From Rhabdochromatium marinum (GTDB lineage Bacteria > Pseudomonadota > Gammaproteobacteria > Chromatiales > Chromatiaceae), in NCBI RefSeq assembly GCF_016583795.1, contig NZ_NRRS01000019.1, positions 1 to 59,869 on the forward strand: a stretch of DNA of 59,869 bases, written 5' to 3'. The notes beneath the pieces were generated by a model. The model was not told where the DNA came from. It was given only the letters and a program-made list of their open reading frames with translations, and ran no database searches. Below, one piece after another: positions 47,752 through 54,997 of this stretch. The translations under genes and the position numbers were made by a program. Each line of letters begins with the position of its first letter. The first letter of the stretch is position 1.

Positions 47752-50576
47752 CAGATGCCAATACCCGGCGCGACCGCTACCCGGGGGCCCGCCCCTTCGC
47801 GGATGATCCCGTCGACCAGCGGCTATTCTTCGGCCGGCCGCAGGAGGCGGAGGAGCTCTTTCACCGCATCACCGCCGAGCCCCTCCTGGTGGTGTACGGA
47901 AAGTCCGGGCTCGGCAAAACCTCCCTGCTCCAGGCGGGGGTCTTTCCGCGCCTGCGGGAGCGGGATCTGCTGCCGGTTCCCATTCGCCTTAACCGCCCGG
48001 CGGTTACCCCGCTCGCCGCAGTGCGCGAGGCGCTCCAACAGGCCTGCCTGGCGGAGGGGATCGACTATGAGCCGGACGATGCGCCGGAGCTCTGGACGTT
48101 GTTCAAGACTGCGGTGCTGTGGCGCGGCGACGCACTCCAGACCTCTGTGCTGGTGCTGGACCAGTTCGAGGAATTCTTCACCCTGCAAGAGACTGCGGGC
48201 CGCCGTCGCTGGGCCGGAGCCTTGGGCGACCTGCTGGGGGGCCGGGTTCCAGAGCCGGTGCGCGCCCGCATCCGGGCCGGGGAGCGGCTACCCTTCGGTG
48301 AGGGTCCACCGGCGGTCAAGGTGGTCTTGAGCCTTAGGGAAGACCATTTAGGGGGTCTCGAGGAGCTCGCTGGCGAGTTGCCTGACGTGCTGGAGAGGCG
48401 CTTTCGCCTCACCGCCCTCGACCGGGACGCCGCCCGCGCCGCCATCGTAGAGCCAGGGCTCGCCCGTGGGGAGGACCTGGCCAGCCCGCCCCTGCGCTTC
48501 AGTGATGGAGCCTTGATGGAGCTGCTGGAATTCCTGGAGGGGCGCAGCGGCATCATCGAGCCCTTCCAGCTCCAGGTCCTATGCCGACACCTGGAGCAGC
48601 AGGGCGCTCACCACGCGAAGGGCACCGGCGAGATCACCATCGATCGCACGAATCTCGGTGGGCGCGAAGACATGGAGGCCGTCCTGGGCAACTTCTACCG
48701 TAATGCGATAACCGCCCTGCCGCGCAGGAGCAACCGCCAGCACGCCCGCAAGCTGTGCGAGTGGGGTCTGCTCAGCGGGGAGGGTCGCCGGTTGCTCATG
48801 GAGCAAAGTGAGATCCAGCGGCGGTTCCGGCTCGGACCAGATGCCTTGCTGCGCCTCGTGGACGCGCGCCTACTCCGTTCGGAGCCTCGTCTAGAAAGCG
48901 TTTTCTACGAACTCAGCCACGATACCCTTGCCGAGGCTGTACTCAAACACAGGCGCAGACCTTACCTCCGTTGGGCCATCGCCTTGCTTCTCCCGAGCAT
49001 TATCGTGGCGGCTGGAGGCACGGTCTGGGTTACTTACAAAACGACAACCCTCATTAATGTCGAGCAAACCCGCAGTAAGCTCCAGCAGTCCGTAGAAACG
49101 AACTACGAGCGCGAATTCATGGCCGCCTCGGCGGTCAACGACAGGGCGATGCGTGAGCTCTTGCAACAGACCGCCAAGGCCCAGCGCGACTTCCAGCTCG
49201 CACGCATTGATAACCTGCTGACCGACTTCTCCGATAGTGCGTATACCGACGAGGCCACCGGCATTTACAAGGAGCTGATCCGAATCCTGCAAGAGCGAGG
49301 CACCAGCGAGGCCCTGGCCTACATGGAGCACCAGATTCCGGGCACCATGGGCAACGTCGACGGTATCGCCGAGGATGCCGAGACCCTCATTCGCACACGC
49401 TTGAACCCCCTACTGATCAGCGCCGAACTCTATCGAGTCGAGGGCAACGCCCAGGCGGCCCGCAACCTCTACGCCCAGATCCTTGAGCGCGCCTCGGACT
49501 GGCCCGCGGCCCTGCACGACAACGTAAATTTTCTGATCGAGCAGGGGGACCAGGCGGTGATCCGTGGAAGCCTGTTGGATGCAGAGCAGGACTTCCTGGA
49601 GGCTCAGGCGCGGTCGGAACACCTTCTGAAGTTGGAGCCCGATAATCCCGAATGGCAGCGCGATCTCGCGGTGAGCCTAGAACGGGTCGGCGACGTCAAC
49701 TCCGCCCAGGGCGATCTCGCGGGCGCCCGGATCGCCTACGAGCAGAGCCAGGCCATCCGCGAGCGCCTCGCCGTCGCCGACCCCAGCAACGCCGGCTGGC
49801 AGCGCGACCTCGCCGAGAGCCTCGGCAAGGTGGGCGACATTGAGGCCGCCCAGGGGGATCTCGAGGGGGCGCTTAAGCGCTACGAGCAGAGTCTGGCCAT
49901 CGTCAGGCGCTTGGGAGCCTCTGACCCCAACAACGCCGGCTGGCAGCGCGAACTCTCGGTGAGCCTTAATAAGGTCGGCGACATTAAGTTCGCCCAAGGG
50001 GATCTCGCTGGGGTCCTCGCCGCCTACAAGCAGAGCCAGGACATCCGCAAGCGCCTGGCCGCCGCCGACCCGAGCAACGCCGGATGGCAGCGCGATCTCT
50101 CGGTCAGCCTGGAGAAGGTCGGCGACGTCAAGGCCGCCCAGGGCGATCTCGACGGCGCGCTCGCCGCCTACCCGAGCAACGCCGGATGGCAGCGCGACCT
50201 CTCGGTCAGCCTGGAGAAGATCGGCAACGTCAAGGCCGACCAGGGCGATCTCGACGGCGCGCTCGCCGCCTACCAGCAGAGCCAGGACATCCGCGAGCGC
50301 CTGGCCGGCGCCGACCTGAGCAACGCCCGATGGCAGCGCGACCTCGCCGTGTCCCATTACAAGCTGGGTACGATCGCCGATGCTCGCGGCGACCAACAGG
50401 CCCTCGCCCGGCATTGGGGCGCCATGTTGGCGATCTTCGACACCCTTGATGAGGCCGAGCTGCACATCAGCCCGTCGGACCGAATGGAGCTGGAGACCAT
50501 CCGCGCGCGTGTCGATCGGGCCGCAGCGGCCGCCCCCAAGCAAGATACGCCCCTGCCCTCATCGGGTGGCGACTGA
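47748..50576 (+). CDS. STAND ATPase with membrane helix and TPR-like repeats
   Basis: A 942-residue protein. The N terminus YPGARPFADDPVDQRLFFGR is that of nSTAND1 modules. Walker A is GKSGLGKTS (51-59) and Walker B is VLVLDQFEEFF (about 134-144). A winged-helix region ends with YELSHDTLAEAVL, the typical end of this module. One membrane helix lies near 405-430. After a helical linker, six repeats run from residue 630 to 903; the unit is 48 residues with core NAGWQRDLSVSLEKVGD. Repeat 4 (774-808) lacks its last 13 residues. Such proteins oligomerise when the repeats detect a trigger and switch on the effector, here the upstream SIR2-TIR protein, with which it is translationally coupled. Membrane location is unusual for STAND defence proteins. 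Confidence 0.85.
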   Translation: MTDANTRRDRYPGARPFADDPVDQRLFFGRPQEAEELFHRITAEPLLVVYGKSGLGKTSLLQAGVFPRLRERDLLPVPIRLNRPAVTPLAAVREALQQACLAEGIDYEPDDAPELWTLFKTAVLWRGDALQTSVLVLDQFEEFFTLQETAGRRRWAGALGDLLGGRVPEPVRARIRAGERLPFGEGPPAVKVVLSLREDHLGGLEELAGELPDVLERRFRLTALDRDAARAAIVEPGLARGEDLASPPLRFSDGALMELLEFLEGRSGIIEPFQLQVLCRHLEQQGAHHAKGTGEITIDRTNLGGREDMEAVLGNFYRNAITALPRRSNRQHARKLCEWGLLSGEGRRLLMEQSEIQRRFRLGPDALLRLVDARLLRSEPRLESVFYELSHDTLAEAVLKHRRRPYLRWAIALLLPSIIVAAGGTVWVTYKTTTLINVEQTRSKLQQSVETNYEREFMAASAVNDRAMRELLQQTAKAQRDFQLARIDNLLTDFSDSAYTDEATGIYKELIRILQERGTSEALAYMEHQIPGTMGNVDGIAEDAETLIRTRLNPLLISAELYRVEGNAQAARNLYAQILERASDWPAALHDNVNFLIEQGDQAVIRGSLLDAEQDFLEAQARSEHLLKLEPDNPEWQRDLAVSLERVGDVNSAQGDLAGARIAYEQSQAIRERLAVADPSNAGWQRDLAESLGKVGDIEAAQGDLEGALKRYEQSLAIVRRLGASDPNNAGWQRELSVSLNKVGDIKFAQGDLAGVLAAYKQSQDIRKRLAAADPSNAGWQRDLSVSLEKVGDVKAAQGDLDGALAAYPSNAGWQRDLSVSLEKIGNVKADQGDLDGALAAYQQSQDIRERLAGADLSNARWQRDLAVSHYKLGTIADARGDQQALARHWGAMLAIFDTLDEAELHISPSDRMELETIRARVDRAAAAAPKQDTPLPSSGGD
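49635..50457 (+). repeat. Six 144-base repeats encoding TPR-like units
   Basis: Tandem units beginning at residues 630, 678, 726, 774, 809 and 856 of the STAND protein. Units 4 and 5 are nearly identical at the DNA level, while the first and last diverge most, as expected from repeat expansion inside the array. A 42-base deletion removes the end of unit 4 and the first codon of unit 5 without breaking the frame. Confidence 0.85.
50374..50446 (+). repeat. Direct repeat copy 2 (end of STAND gene)
   Basis: Partner of 45786-45858; encodes ADARGDQQALARHWGAML in the STAND protein, in the same frame as in the other copy. Confidence 0.9.
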
Positions 50577-50636
50577 ACGGCGCGCTTGAGTGGCTGCGGT
50601 CATTCGCCTGATCAGCAGGCTTCGATTCGAATCGTC

Positions 50637-50992
50637 CTAACGCCCGAATCGATTGACCGGCGGATTCGCCGTCATTTCATGTGCGACGACACTCAGGATC
50701 ACCGTGCAGACGACCACCATCGCGAGGAACTGGGCGTTCGGCAGGTCGCTGCCGAGCACGATGATGGCGAACACGATGCTCGCCAGTCCGCGTGGACCGA
50801 ACCATCCGACGAACAGCTTGGCGCTCGGCTTGAGTCCGGTGCCCGTCAGAGACAGATAGACGGGCAGCATGCGCAGAACGGTCAGGCTGAGCACGGCATA
50901 GAGCAGCAGGGTCCAGCTGAACTGGCCGATGGCCTGACCGACGACGGCGGAGCCGATCAGGTTCCAGACAGCCAGCTGCGCCTCTTCGACAC
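50637..50992 (-). pseudogene. C-terminal fragment of a CPA1-type cation/proton antiporter
   Basis: The minus-strand frame ends at 50637 and encodes LLLYAVLSLTVLRMLPVYLSL, WFGPRGLASIVFAIIVL and TVILSVVAHEMTANP. These are the last helices and the conserved GPRG loop of NhaP/CPA1 antiporters. About 300 upstream residues are missing: homology stops near 50992, where unrelated sequence begins. No start codon with a ribosome site is present, so it is a truncated relic at the right edge of the island. Confidence 0.75.
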
Positions 50993-51000
50993 AACCGAGC

Positions 51001-51120
51001 TGGCCAGCGCTCTACGAGCGCATCGCTGTGGAGATCAAGCTGCACCACTATTTCGTCAAGACGCTGAAAAGCTATATGAGCCGGTGGAGTCGAAACCCTA
51101 CCGCCCGGCTCGGGCGCATC
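51001..51120 (+). pseudogene. N-terminal scrap of a tyrosine recombinase (integrase)
   Basis: The plus frame encodes ALYERIAVEIKLHHYFVKTLKSYMSRWSR. This follows the pattern of the SAM-like N-terminal domain of integron/XerC-type integrases (EIKxRHYSxKTLKxYxxW). It stops 25 codons later and has no catalytic domain. It abuts the antiporter fragment, so the junction at about 50995 is probably an old insertion or deletion point. Identification rests on a short motif. Confidence 0.4.
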
Positions 51121-51222
51121 CTCCAAGCCGGGTCAGGGCGGCCGCGAGGCTGAGGGCGGTGGATCGCTTGCGCGTCATCAGGGCTCTTGGTCGTCCGCCG
51201 GACATGGACATCGGCCTGGCGC

Positions 51223-51240
51223 GACCGCCGGTTGGCGGTC
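51223..51240 (-). terminator. Hairpin downstream of flavodoxin gene (second)
   Basis: GACCGCC-GGTT-GGCGGTC is a perfect 7-bp stem with a 4-base loop, about 95 bases after the flavodoxin stop. No T-run follows. Confidence 0.3.
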
Positions 51241-51277
51241 TCTCCGCAGGCGGGTGTGATCAGGAGAGGGCGGGGCC

Positions 51278-51297
51278 GCTCACCCATGTGGGTGAGC
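51278..51297 (-). terminator. Hairpin downstream of flavodoxin gene (first)
   Basis: GCTCACCC-ACAT-GGGTGAGC on the minus strand is a perfect 8-bp stem 37 bases after the flavodoxin stop. There is no T-run, so termination would be weak or helped by Rho. Confidence 0.45.
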
Positions 51298-51334
51298 ATC
51301 TGCCCGACGCCTGTCGAGGGTTCTATACGGCGTG

Positions 51335-51886
51335 CTACGCGGCCTCGGCCTGGGGCTCGCTCTCGGCGAAAGGGAAGTGTGCGCGGATGGCCTCGATCCA
51401 GGTGTCGAGACGTCCCTGGGTCTCGTCGCTCTCGTTGACGTCATCGAAGGCCAAACCCACCAATTTGCCGTCGCGCTCGGCGAAGGAGTTCTTGTAGGTG
51501 TAGCCGTCGGTGGGAATCGCGCCCACCAGGGTGGCGCCGTATTTGGTGAAGTCGTCGTACAGGGTCCCCAGCGCGCTGACGAAATGCTCACCATGATCCA
51601 CGCAGTCTCCGGCACCGAACAGGGCGATGGTCTTGCCGGAGAAGTCGGGCTTGTCGACGGACATCTCGAACAGCGGATCGAGCCAGTCGGATTGCACCTC
51701 TCCGGCCCCCCAGGTTGAGCAGCCGAAGAGCAAAAAGTCATATTTCAGCATGTCGTCGACGTCATCGAAGTCTTCCTCCATGTTGTAGAGGTCGCAGATG
51801 TCTTCGCCAAGACGTTTGCCGATTTTCACCGCCATTGATTGAGTGACGCCGGAGGCGCTGCCGTAAAAAATACCAATCTTGCTCAT
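51335..51886 (-). CDS. fldA: Flavodoxin
   Basis: FMN electron carrier of 183 residues, the long-chain type. The phosphate-binding loop is FYGSASGVTQSMA near the start, and LLFGCSTWGAGEVQSDWLDPLF (about 55-76) and ALFGAGDCVDHGEHFVSALG (about 88-107) hold the isoalloxazine-binding loops. Flavodoxins replace ferredoxin when iron is short. The ATG at 51886 overlaps the stop of the upstream sigma/FecR-like gene, so both are made from one mRNA behind the Fur-box promoter at 52637-52683. It could also serve nitrogenase, but no nif genes are nearby. Confidence 0.93.
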   Translation of the reverse strand: MSKIGIFYGSASGVTQSMAVKIGKRLGEDICDLYNMEEDFDDVDDMLKYDFLLFGCSTWGAGEVQSDWLDPLFEMSVDKPDFSGKTIALFGAGDCVDHGEHFVSALGTLYDDFTKYGATLVGAIPTDGYTYKNSFAERDGKLVGLAFDDVNESDETQGRLDTWIEAIRAHFPFAESEPQAEAA

Positions 51887-52605
51887 TGGAAATCTCTCAA
51901 AGTGCGTTGTTGGAGGTGCTCTCGCACCGGTATAGGAAACTGTCGAGCCACCCGTCGCAGAAGTACGTCGAGACTCGAGTCGGCCCAGAGCGCACCGAGC
52001 CGGGCGTAAGCCAGCACGTGCTGCGGGGACTGCGAGACCCACTGGTGAAACGCGCTTGAATCGACGGGGCCGATCTCGTCGGCGGCCAGCCGCGCAAACC
52101 AGTTCAGCGCCGCCTGATGGACGATGTGGCGGCGGCCCTTCATCGAATGGGCGAATAGCCGCAGCAGGCCATGGGACTCGCCGTGCCCGTCGGCCGCCAA
52201 GCGCAGATCGTCGCTGGCACAAAACAGGAGGTGCTTGACGCGATTGGCGACGGCGGCCTCGTCGAGATGAAGCCTCTTGCCGATCTCTGCGTAGCCCAAA
52301 CCGTCCAGCCGCATCCACGCCCAAACCTGTTGACTGAGCGGAGGCAAGTACTCCAGGGTTTGGCGCAACACCCTAAAATGTTGCAGCGACATCGCATCGC
52401 CCTGGTCCCGACCCAGGTCGGCACCAGCCAAGTCCATCAGTCGATAGAAGGCGAAGTTGTGGAGCGGATGCACCATCGCTGTCGGCACACTGGCCCGGCA
52501 CTCATCGACCCAGACTTCAGCTTGATCCATCGGGGCGAAGTGACGCGCGGCGTCGAGAAGCACGGGGCGCTGTGCGGCAAAGAACGAGGCAATTGGCTGC
52601 GGCAT
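51883..52605 (-). CDS. ECF sigma-like protein fused to a FecR-type N-terminal domain (DUF4880)
   Basis: A 240-residue protein. Residues 70-130 resemble the ECF sigma region 4: LEYLPPLSQQVWAWMRLDGLGYAEIGKRLHLDEAAVANRVKHLL, a helix-turn-helix of the FecI type. Region 2 before it is weak. Residues 165-215 match the DUF4880 domain normally found at the cytoplasmic N terminus of FecR anti-sigma proteins (ALNWFARLAADEIGPVDSSAFHQWVSQSPQHVLAYARLGALW). No membrane helix or FecR periplasmic domain follows. The ATG at 52605 has TGAGG upstream. It is coupled to the flavodoxin gene and lies behind a Fur box, so an iron-starvation regulator with its own built-in control domain is likely. Confidence 0.7.
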   Translation of the reverse strand: MPQPIASFFAAQRPVLLDAARHFAPMDQAEVWVDECRASVPTAMVHPLHNFAFYRLMDLAGADLGRDQGDAMSLQHFRVLRQTLEYLPPLSQQVWAWMRLDGLGYAEIGKRLHLDEAAVANRVKHLLFCASDDLRLAADGHGESHGLLRLFAHSMKGRRHIVHQAALNWFARLAADEIGPVDSSAFHQWVSQSPQHVLAYARLGALWADSSLDVLLRRVARQFPIPVREHLQQRTLRDFQ

Positions 52606-52636
52606 GACGGCCTCATCTGGATGCGAATGTAGGGAT

Positions 52637-52683
52637 ATGTTAAAGACCTCATGCCTCAAACGCAAATGAGATTACTTCTTATT
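52637..52683 (-). promoter_or_regulatory. Promoter with Fur box for the sigma/flavodoxin operon
   Basis: Minus-strand -35 TTGCGT (52665-52660) and -10 TAACAT (52642-52637) with a 17-base spacer. Directly next to the -35 box, AATGAGATTACTTCTTATT (52665-52683, written on the plus strand) matches the Fur consensus AATGAGAATAATTCTCATT at 16 of 19 positions. Iron-dependent repression of the operon follows from this. Confidence 0.65.
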
Positions 52684-52865
52684 AGTATTTTAGCTGCCGA
52701 ACGACAGGAGGCGCCGCTGCAGGCCGAGCCGGGCGGCAAGTCGCATCGAGACACACCCGAGTGGCCTGACCCAGGCGCAGTATTGCGCCCAGTAGGGCCT
52801 CTCGGTGACGACAAAGTGAAGGGATGGCGGCATGCTGCTACACTCACTAACCAATATTAATCAGT

Positions 52866-53063
52866 ATGCTTTTGGTAACCATGAAGACCACCAAAGCCGT
52901 CGTCGAGCTGCAACCCGAAGGGCGCAAGACCGTCTTCAACGCCTGCACCGAACCCTGCTCGATCGAGCAAGGCTCTATCACCTACAACATCACCGACTTC
53001 GGCCGATCATCTTTGACCGTGCTGGAACAACTCAAGGACTGGACGGAAGCCAACGGACTTTAA
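52866..53063 (+). CDS. Small protein of unknown function
   Basis: A 65-residue acidic-neutral protein (60 residues if the ATG at 52881, MKTTKAVVELQPEGRKTV, is used). It contains two cysteines in NACTEPCSIEQG and a C-terminal helix TVLEQLKDWTEANGL. No family is recognised. It has good coding character and stands alone between the divergent iron operon and the diguanylate cyclase. Confidence 0.55.
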   Translation: MLLVTMKTTKAVVELQPEGRKTVFNACTEPCSIEQGSITYNITDFGRSSLTVLEQLKDWTEANGL

Positions 53064-53160
53064 ACACCGCCAATAAAAGACCGATTACCTGATTTATCTG
53101 TTCCTGCGACAAAGCTTCCAGTGTGAAAAAATGATCTGTCGCTGTTTCTCGCCATGAGCC

Positions 53161-54978
53161 ATGGTGTTCACAATGGGTCAAACAATCCTGCAATCGGGAC
53201 AGTTCTTCGCCTTCGTCCTCTTGTTCATCATGACTTCAACAGGACTGGCAAGCCCAGCCTCGATACCCTCCTATGATGTTTCAACGACAGGTATCGCTCC
53301 TAACCCATTCCGGGTTTATGTCATTCAGGATGATTCCAAGTCATTGACGATTGACGAGATCGCATCGGGCCGTATCGAAGGCGCTCTGACATCGTCTCGA
53401 TTTTACCTAAAATCCACGGAAATCAACTATTGGTTTATTTTTACTCTGGAGAACAACTCCAGTAAGTCGGTCAATCGCATTGTGCGATTTGACGAGCCCT
53501 TTACCGAGCAAGCCAGTATTTACTACCGACAGGGAGCGTCATGGCATGAGGAATCAGCCGGACTCGAGGTGCCGCTCGAAAAACGTCACATCTATAACCG
53601 GAATCCTATCTTTCTAGTAACGCTGGCCCCGGGAGAAGCCAAGACAGTCTATCTAAAGCTTCAGTCCAATTATGGCATGCTCACCATTGGTTTGTATTGC
53701 GAAAAGCCGCAAATATTCCTGAATTGGGAGCTACTGCAAACAGCCATTTACATGTTCTATTTTGGCGCTGCCAGCGCCTTGCTTATTTATAATTTGTTTT
53801 TGTTTTTTGCGCTCAATGAAAGACTCTATCTCTACTATTTTTTACATGGTTTTACGTATATTGCCTGGGTGTTGCTATATAGCGGATTTGATCTTTACCT
53901 GGGTATCGACAAAAACCTTCATTATAAACTCAACCCCATCACCAATTTCGCCCTAATATTCCTGGCTTTATTCACCAGAAGGCTACTGCAAACAAAAGTC
54001 AATTTCCCAAAAATTGACAAAATATTGATTGGAATTGCCAGCGCGGCACTCCTATTGGGCATCGCCAGTTTTTTTGATGTCCGCTACTATCAATACCTTT
54101 CGTTTCTTGGGTTATTAGCCTATCTGTTTTTTATGTTTCTGGCAGTCTATGCCATGCTGAAAGGCATCACTCTTTCCGGTTCCTACCTATTGAGTATGGG
54201 GCTCTATTTTTCCGGGATCATTTTACTTGCCTTGCTGTTAATGGATTTGATTCCCTATAGCCTGTTCACGCGGTACTTTTATATACCCGGTTCCCTGGCG
54301 GAATTGACCATTTTCTCCCTGGTATTGGCTTATCGAATCAAGTTATTGCAGAATCAGAACACACGTTTTCAGCAACAATTGATCGAAACTGAACGAGAAG
54401 CAAAAGTACGCTTGGAAGTGAAGGTGGCCGAACGCACTGAGGCACTCAAACAGGCCAACGAGGAATTGGCACGCATCGCCATGAAGGACGGCCTCACTGG
54501 CTTGGCGAATCGGCGCTTTCTCGATAAACGCTTACGCGACGAATGGCAGCGATTAAAGCGAGAGCAGGGATTGCTCGCCGTTATTTTATGCGATATCGAT
54601 TATTTCAAACAGTTCAATGATCACTATGGTCATCAGGGCGGCGATGAATGCCTGGTCAAGGTGGCGCAGACGCTTCAGCACGGCCTTCAGCGTCCCGGCG
54701 ATTTGGCCACACGCTATGGGGGCGAGGAATTTTTGATTTTGCTGCCAAACACGGATATCCAGGGCGCAGCCATCACCGCTGAAAGACTCCGTTCAGCCGT
54801 CGAGGCGCTGGCAATCAAACACCCAAAATCCGACACCACTTATGTCACCATGTCATTCGGCGTAGCTGCGGCGAGCCCCCATGAGGGCAAGAGCCCGGAA
54901 CATCTCGTTTCAGTGGCAGACGAGGCGCTGTATCGAGCCAAGGATCAAGGCCGAAACCGGGTTGTCATCAGTAAGTGA
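53161..54978 (+). CDS. Seven-transmembrane (7TMR-DISM) diguanylate cyclase
   Basis: Membrane receptor of 605 residues. A signal sequence (1-30) is followed by a periplasmic DISMED2-type beta domain (about 45-190), seven helices (about 195-400) and a coiled coil. The GGDEF domain has GGEEF at 520-524 and the I-site RPGD at 511-514. It should make cyclic di-GMP in response to a periplasmic ligand, perhaps a carbohydrate. The gene is visibly more AT-rich than its neighbours, which hints at later acquisition. The ABC permease gene follows after 19 bases. Confidence 0.9.
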   Translation: MVFTMGQTILQSGQFFAFVLLFIMTSTGLASPASIPSYDVSTTGIAPNPFRVYVIQDDSKSLTIDEIASGRIEGALTSSRFYLKSTEINYWFIFTLENNSSKSVNRIVRFDEPFTEQASIYYRQGASWHEESAGLEVPLEKRHIYNRNPIFLVTLAPGEAKTVYLKLQSNYGMLTIGLYCEKPQIFLNWELLQTAIYMFYFGAASALLIYNLFLFFALNERLYLYYFLHGFTYIAWVLLYSGFDLYLGIDKNLHYKLNPITNFALIFLALFTRRLLQTKVNFPKIDKILIGIASAALLLGIASFFDVRYYQYLSFLGLLAYLFFMFLAVYAMLKGITLSGSYLLSMGLYFSGIILLALLLMDLIPYSLFTRYFYIPGSLAELTIFSLVLAYRIKLLQNQNTRFQQQLIETEREAKVRLEVKVAERTEALKQANEELARIAMKDGLTGLANRRFLDKRLRDEWQRLKREQGLLAVILCDIDYFKQFNDHYGHQGGDECLVKVAQTLQHGLQRPGDLATRYGGEEFLILLPNTDIQGAAITAERLRSAVEALAIKHPKSDTTYVTMSFGVAAASPHEGKSPEHLVSVADEALYRAKDQGRNRVVISK

Positions 54979-54997
54979 ATATTTCCAATTTTGAATC

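Noticed and set aside
49635-50457. Regular repeats considered as a CRISPR array
   Set aside because: The 144-base period keeps the reading frame and encodes TPR-like units; there are no short repeats with unique spacers.
50623-50634. CGATTCGAATCG palindrome after the STAND gene considered as an attachment site
   Set aside because: Only 12 bases, no second copy at the other island edge, and no T-run for a terminator.
50586-51497. 303-codon plus-strand frame after the STAND gene
   Set aside because: It crosses the antiporter fragment and the flavodoxin gene on the wrong strand; only a short integrase-like stretch in a different frame has any resemblance to a protein.
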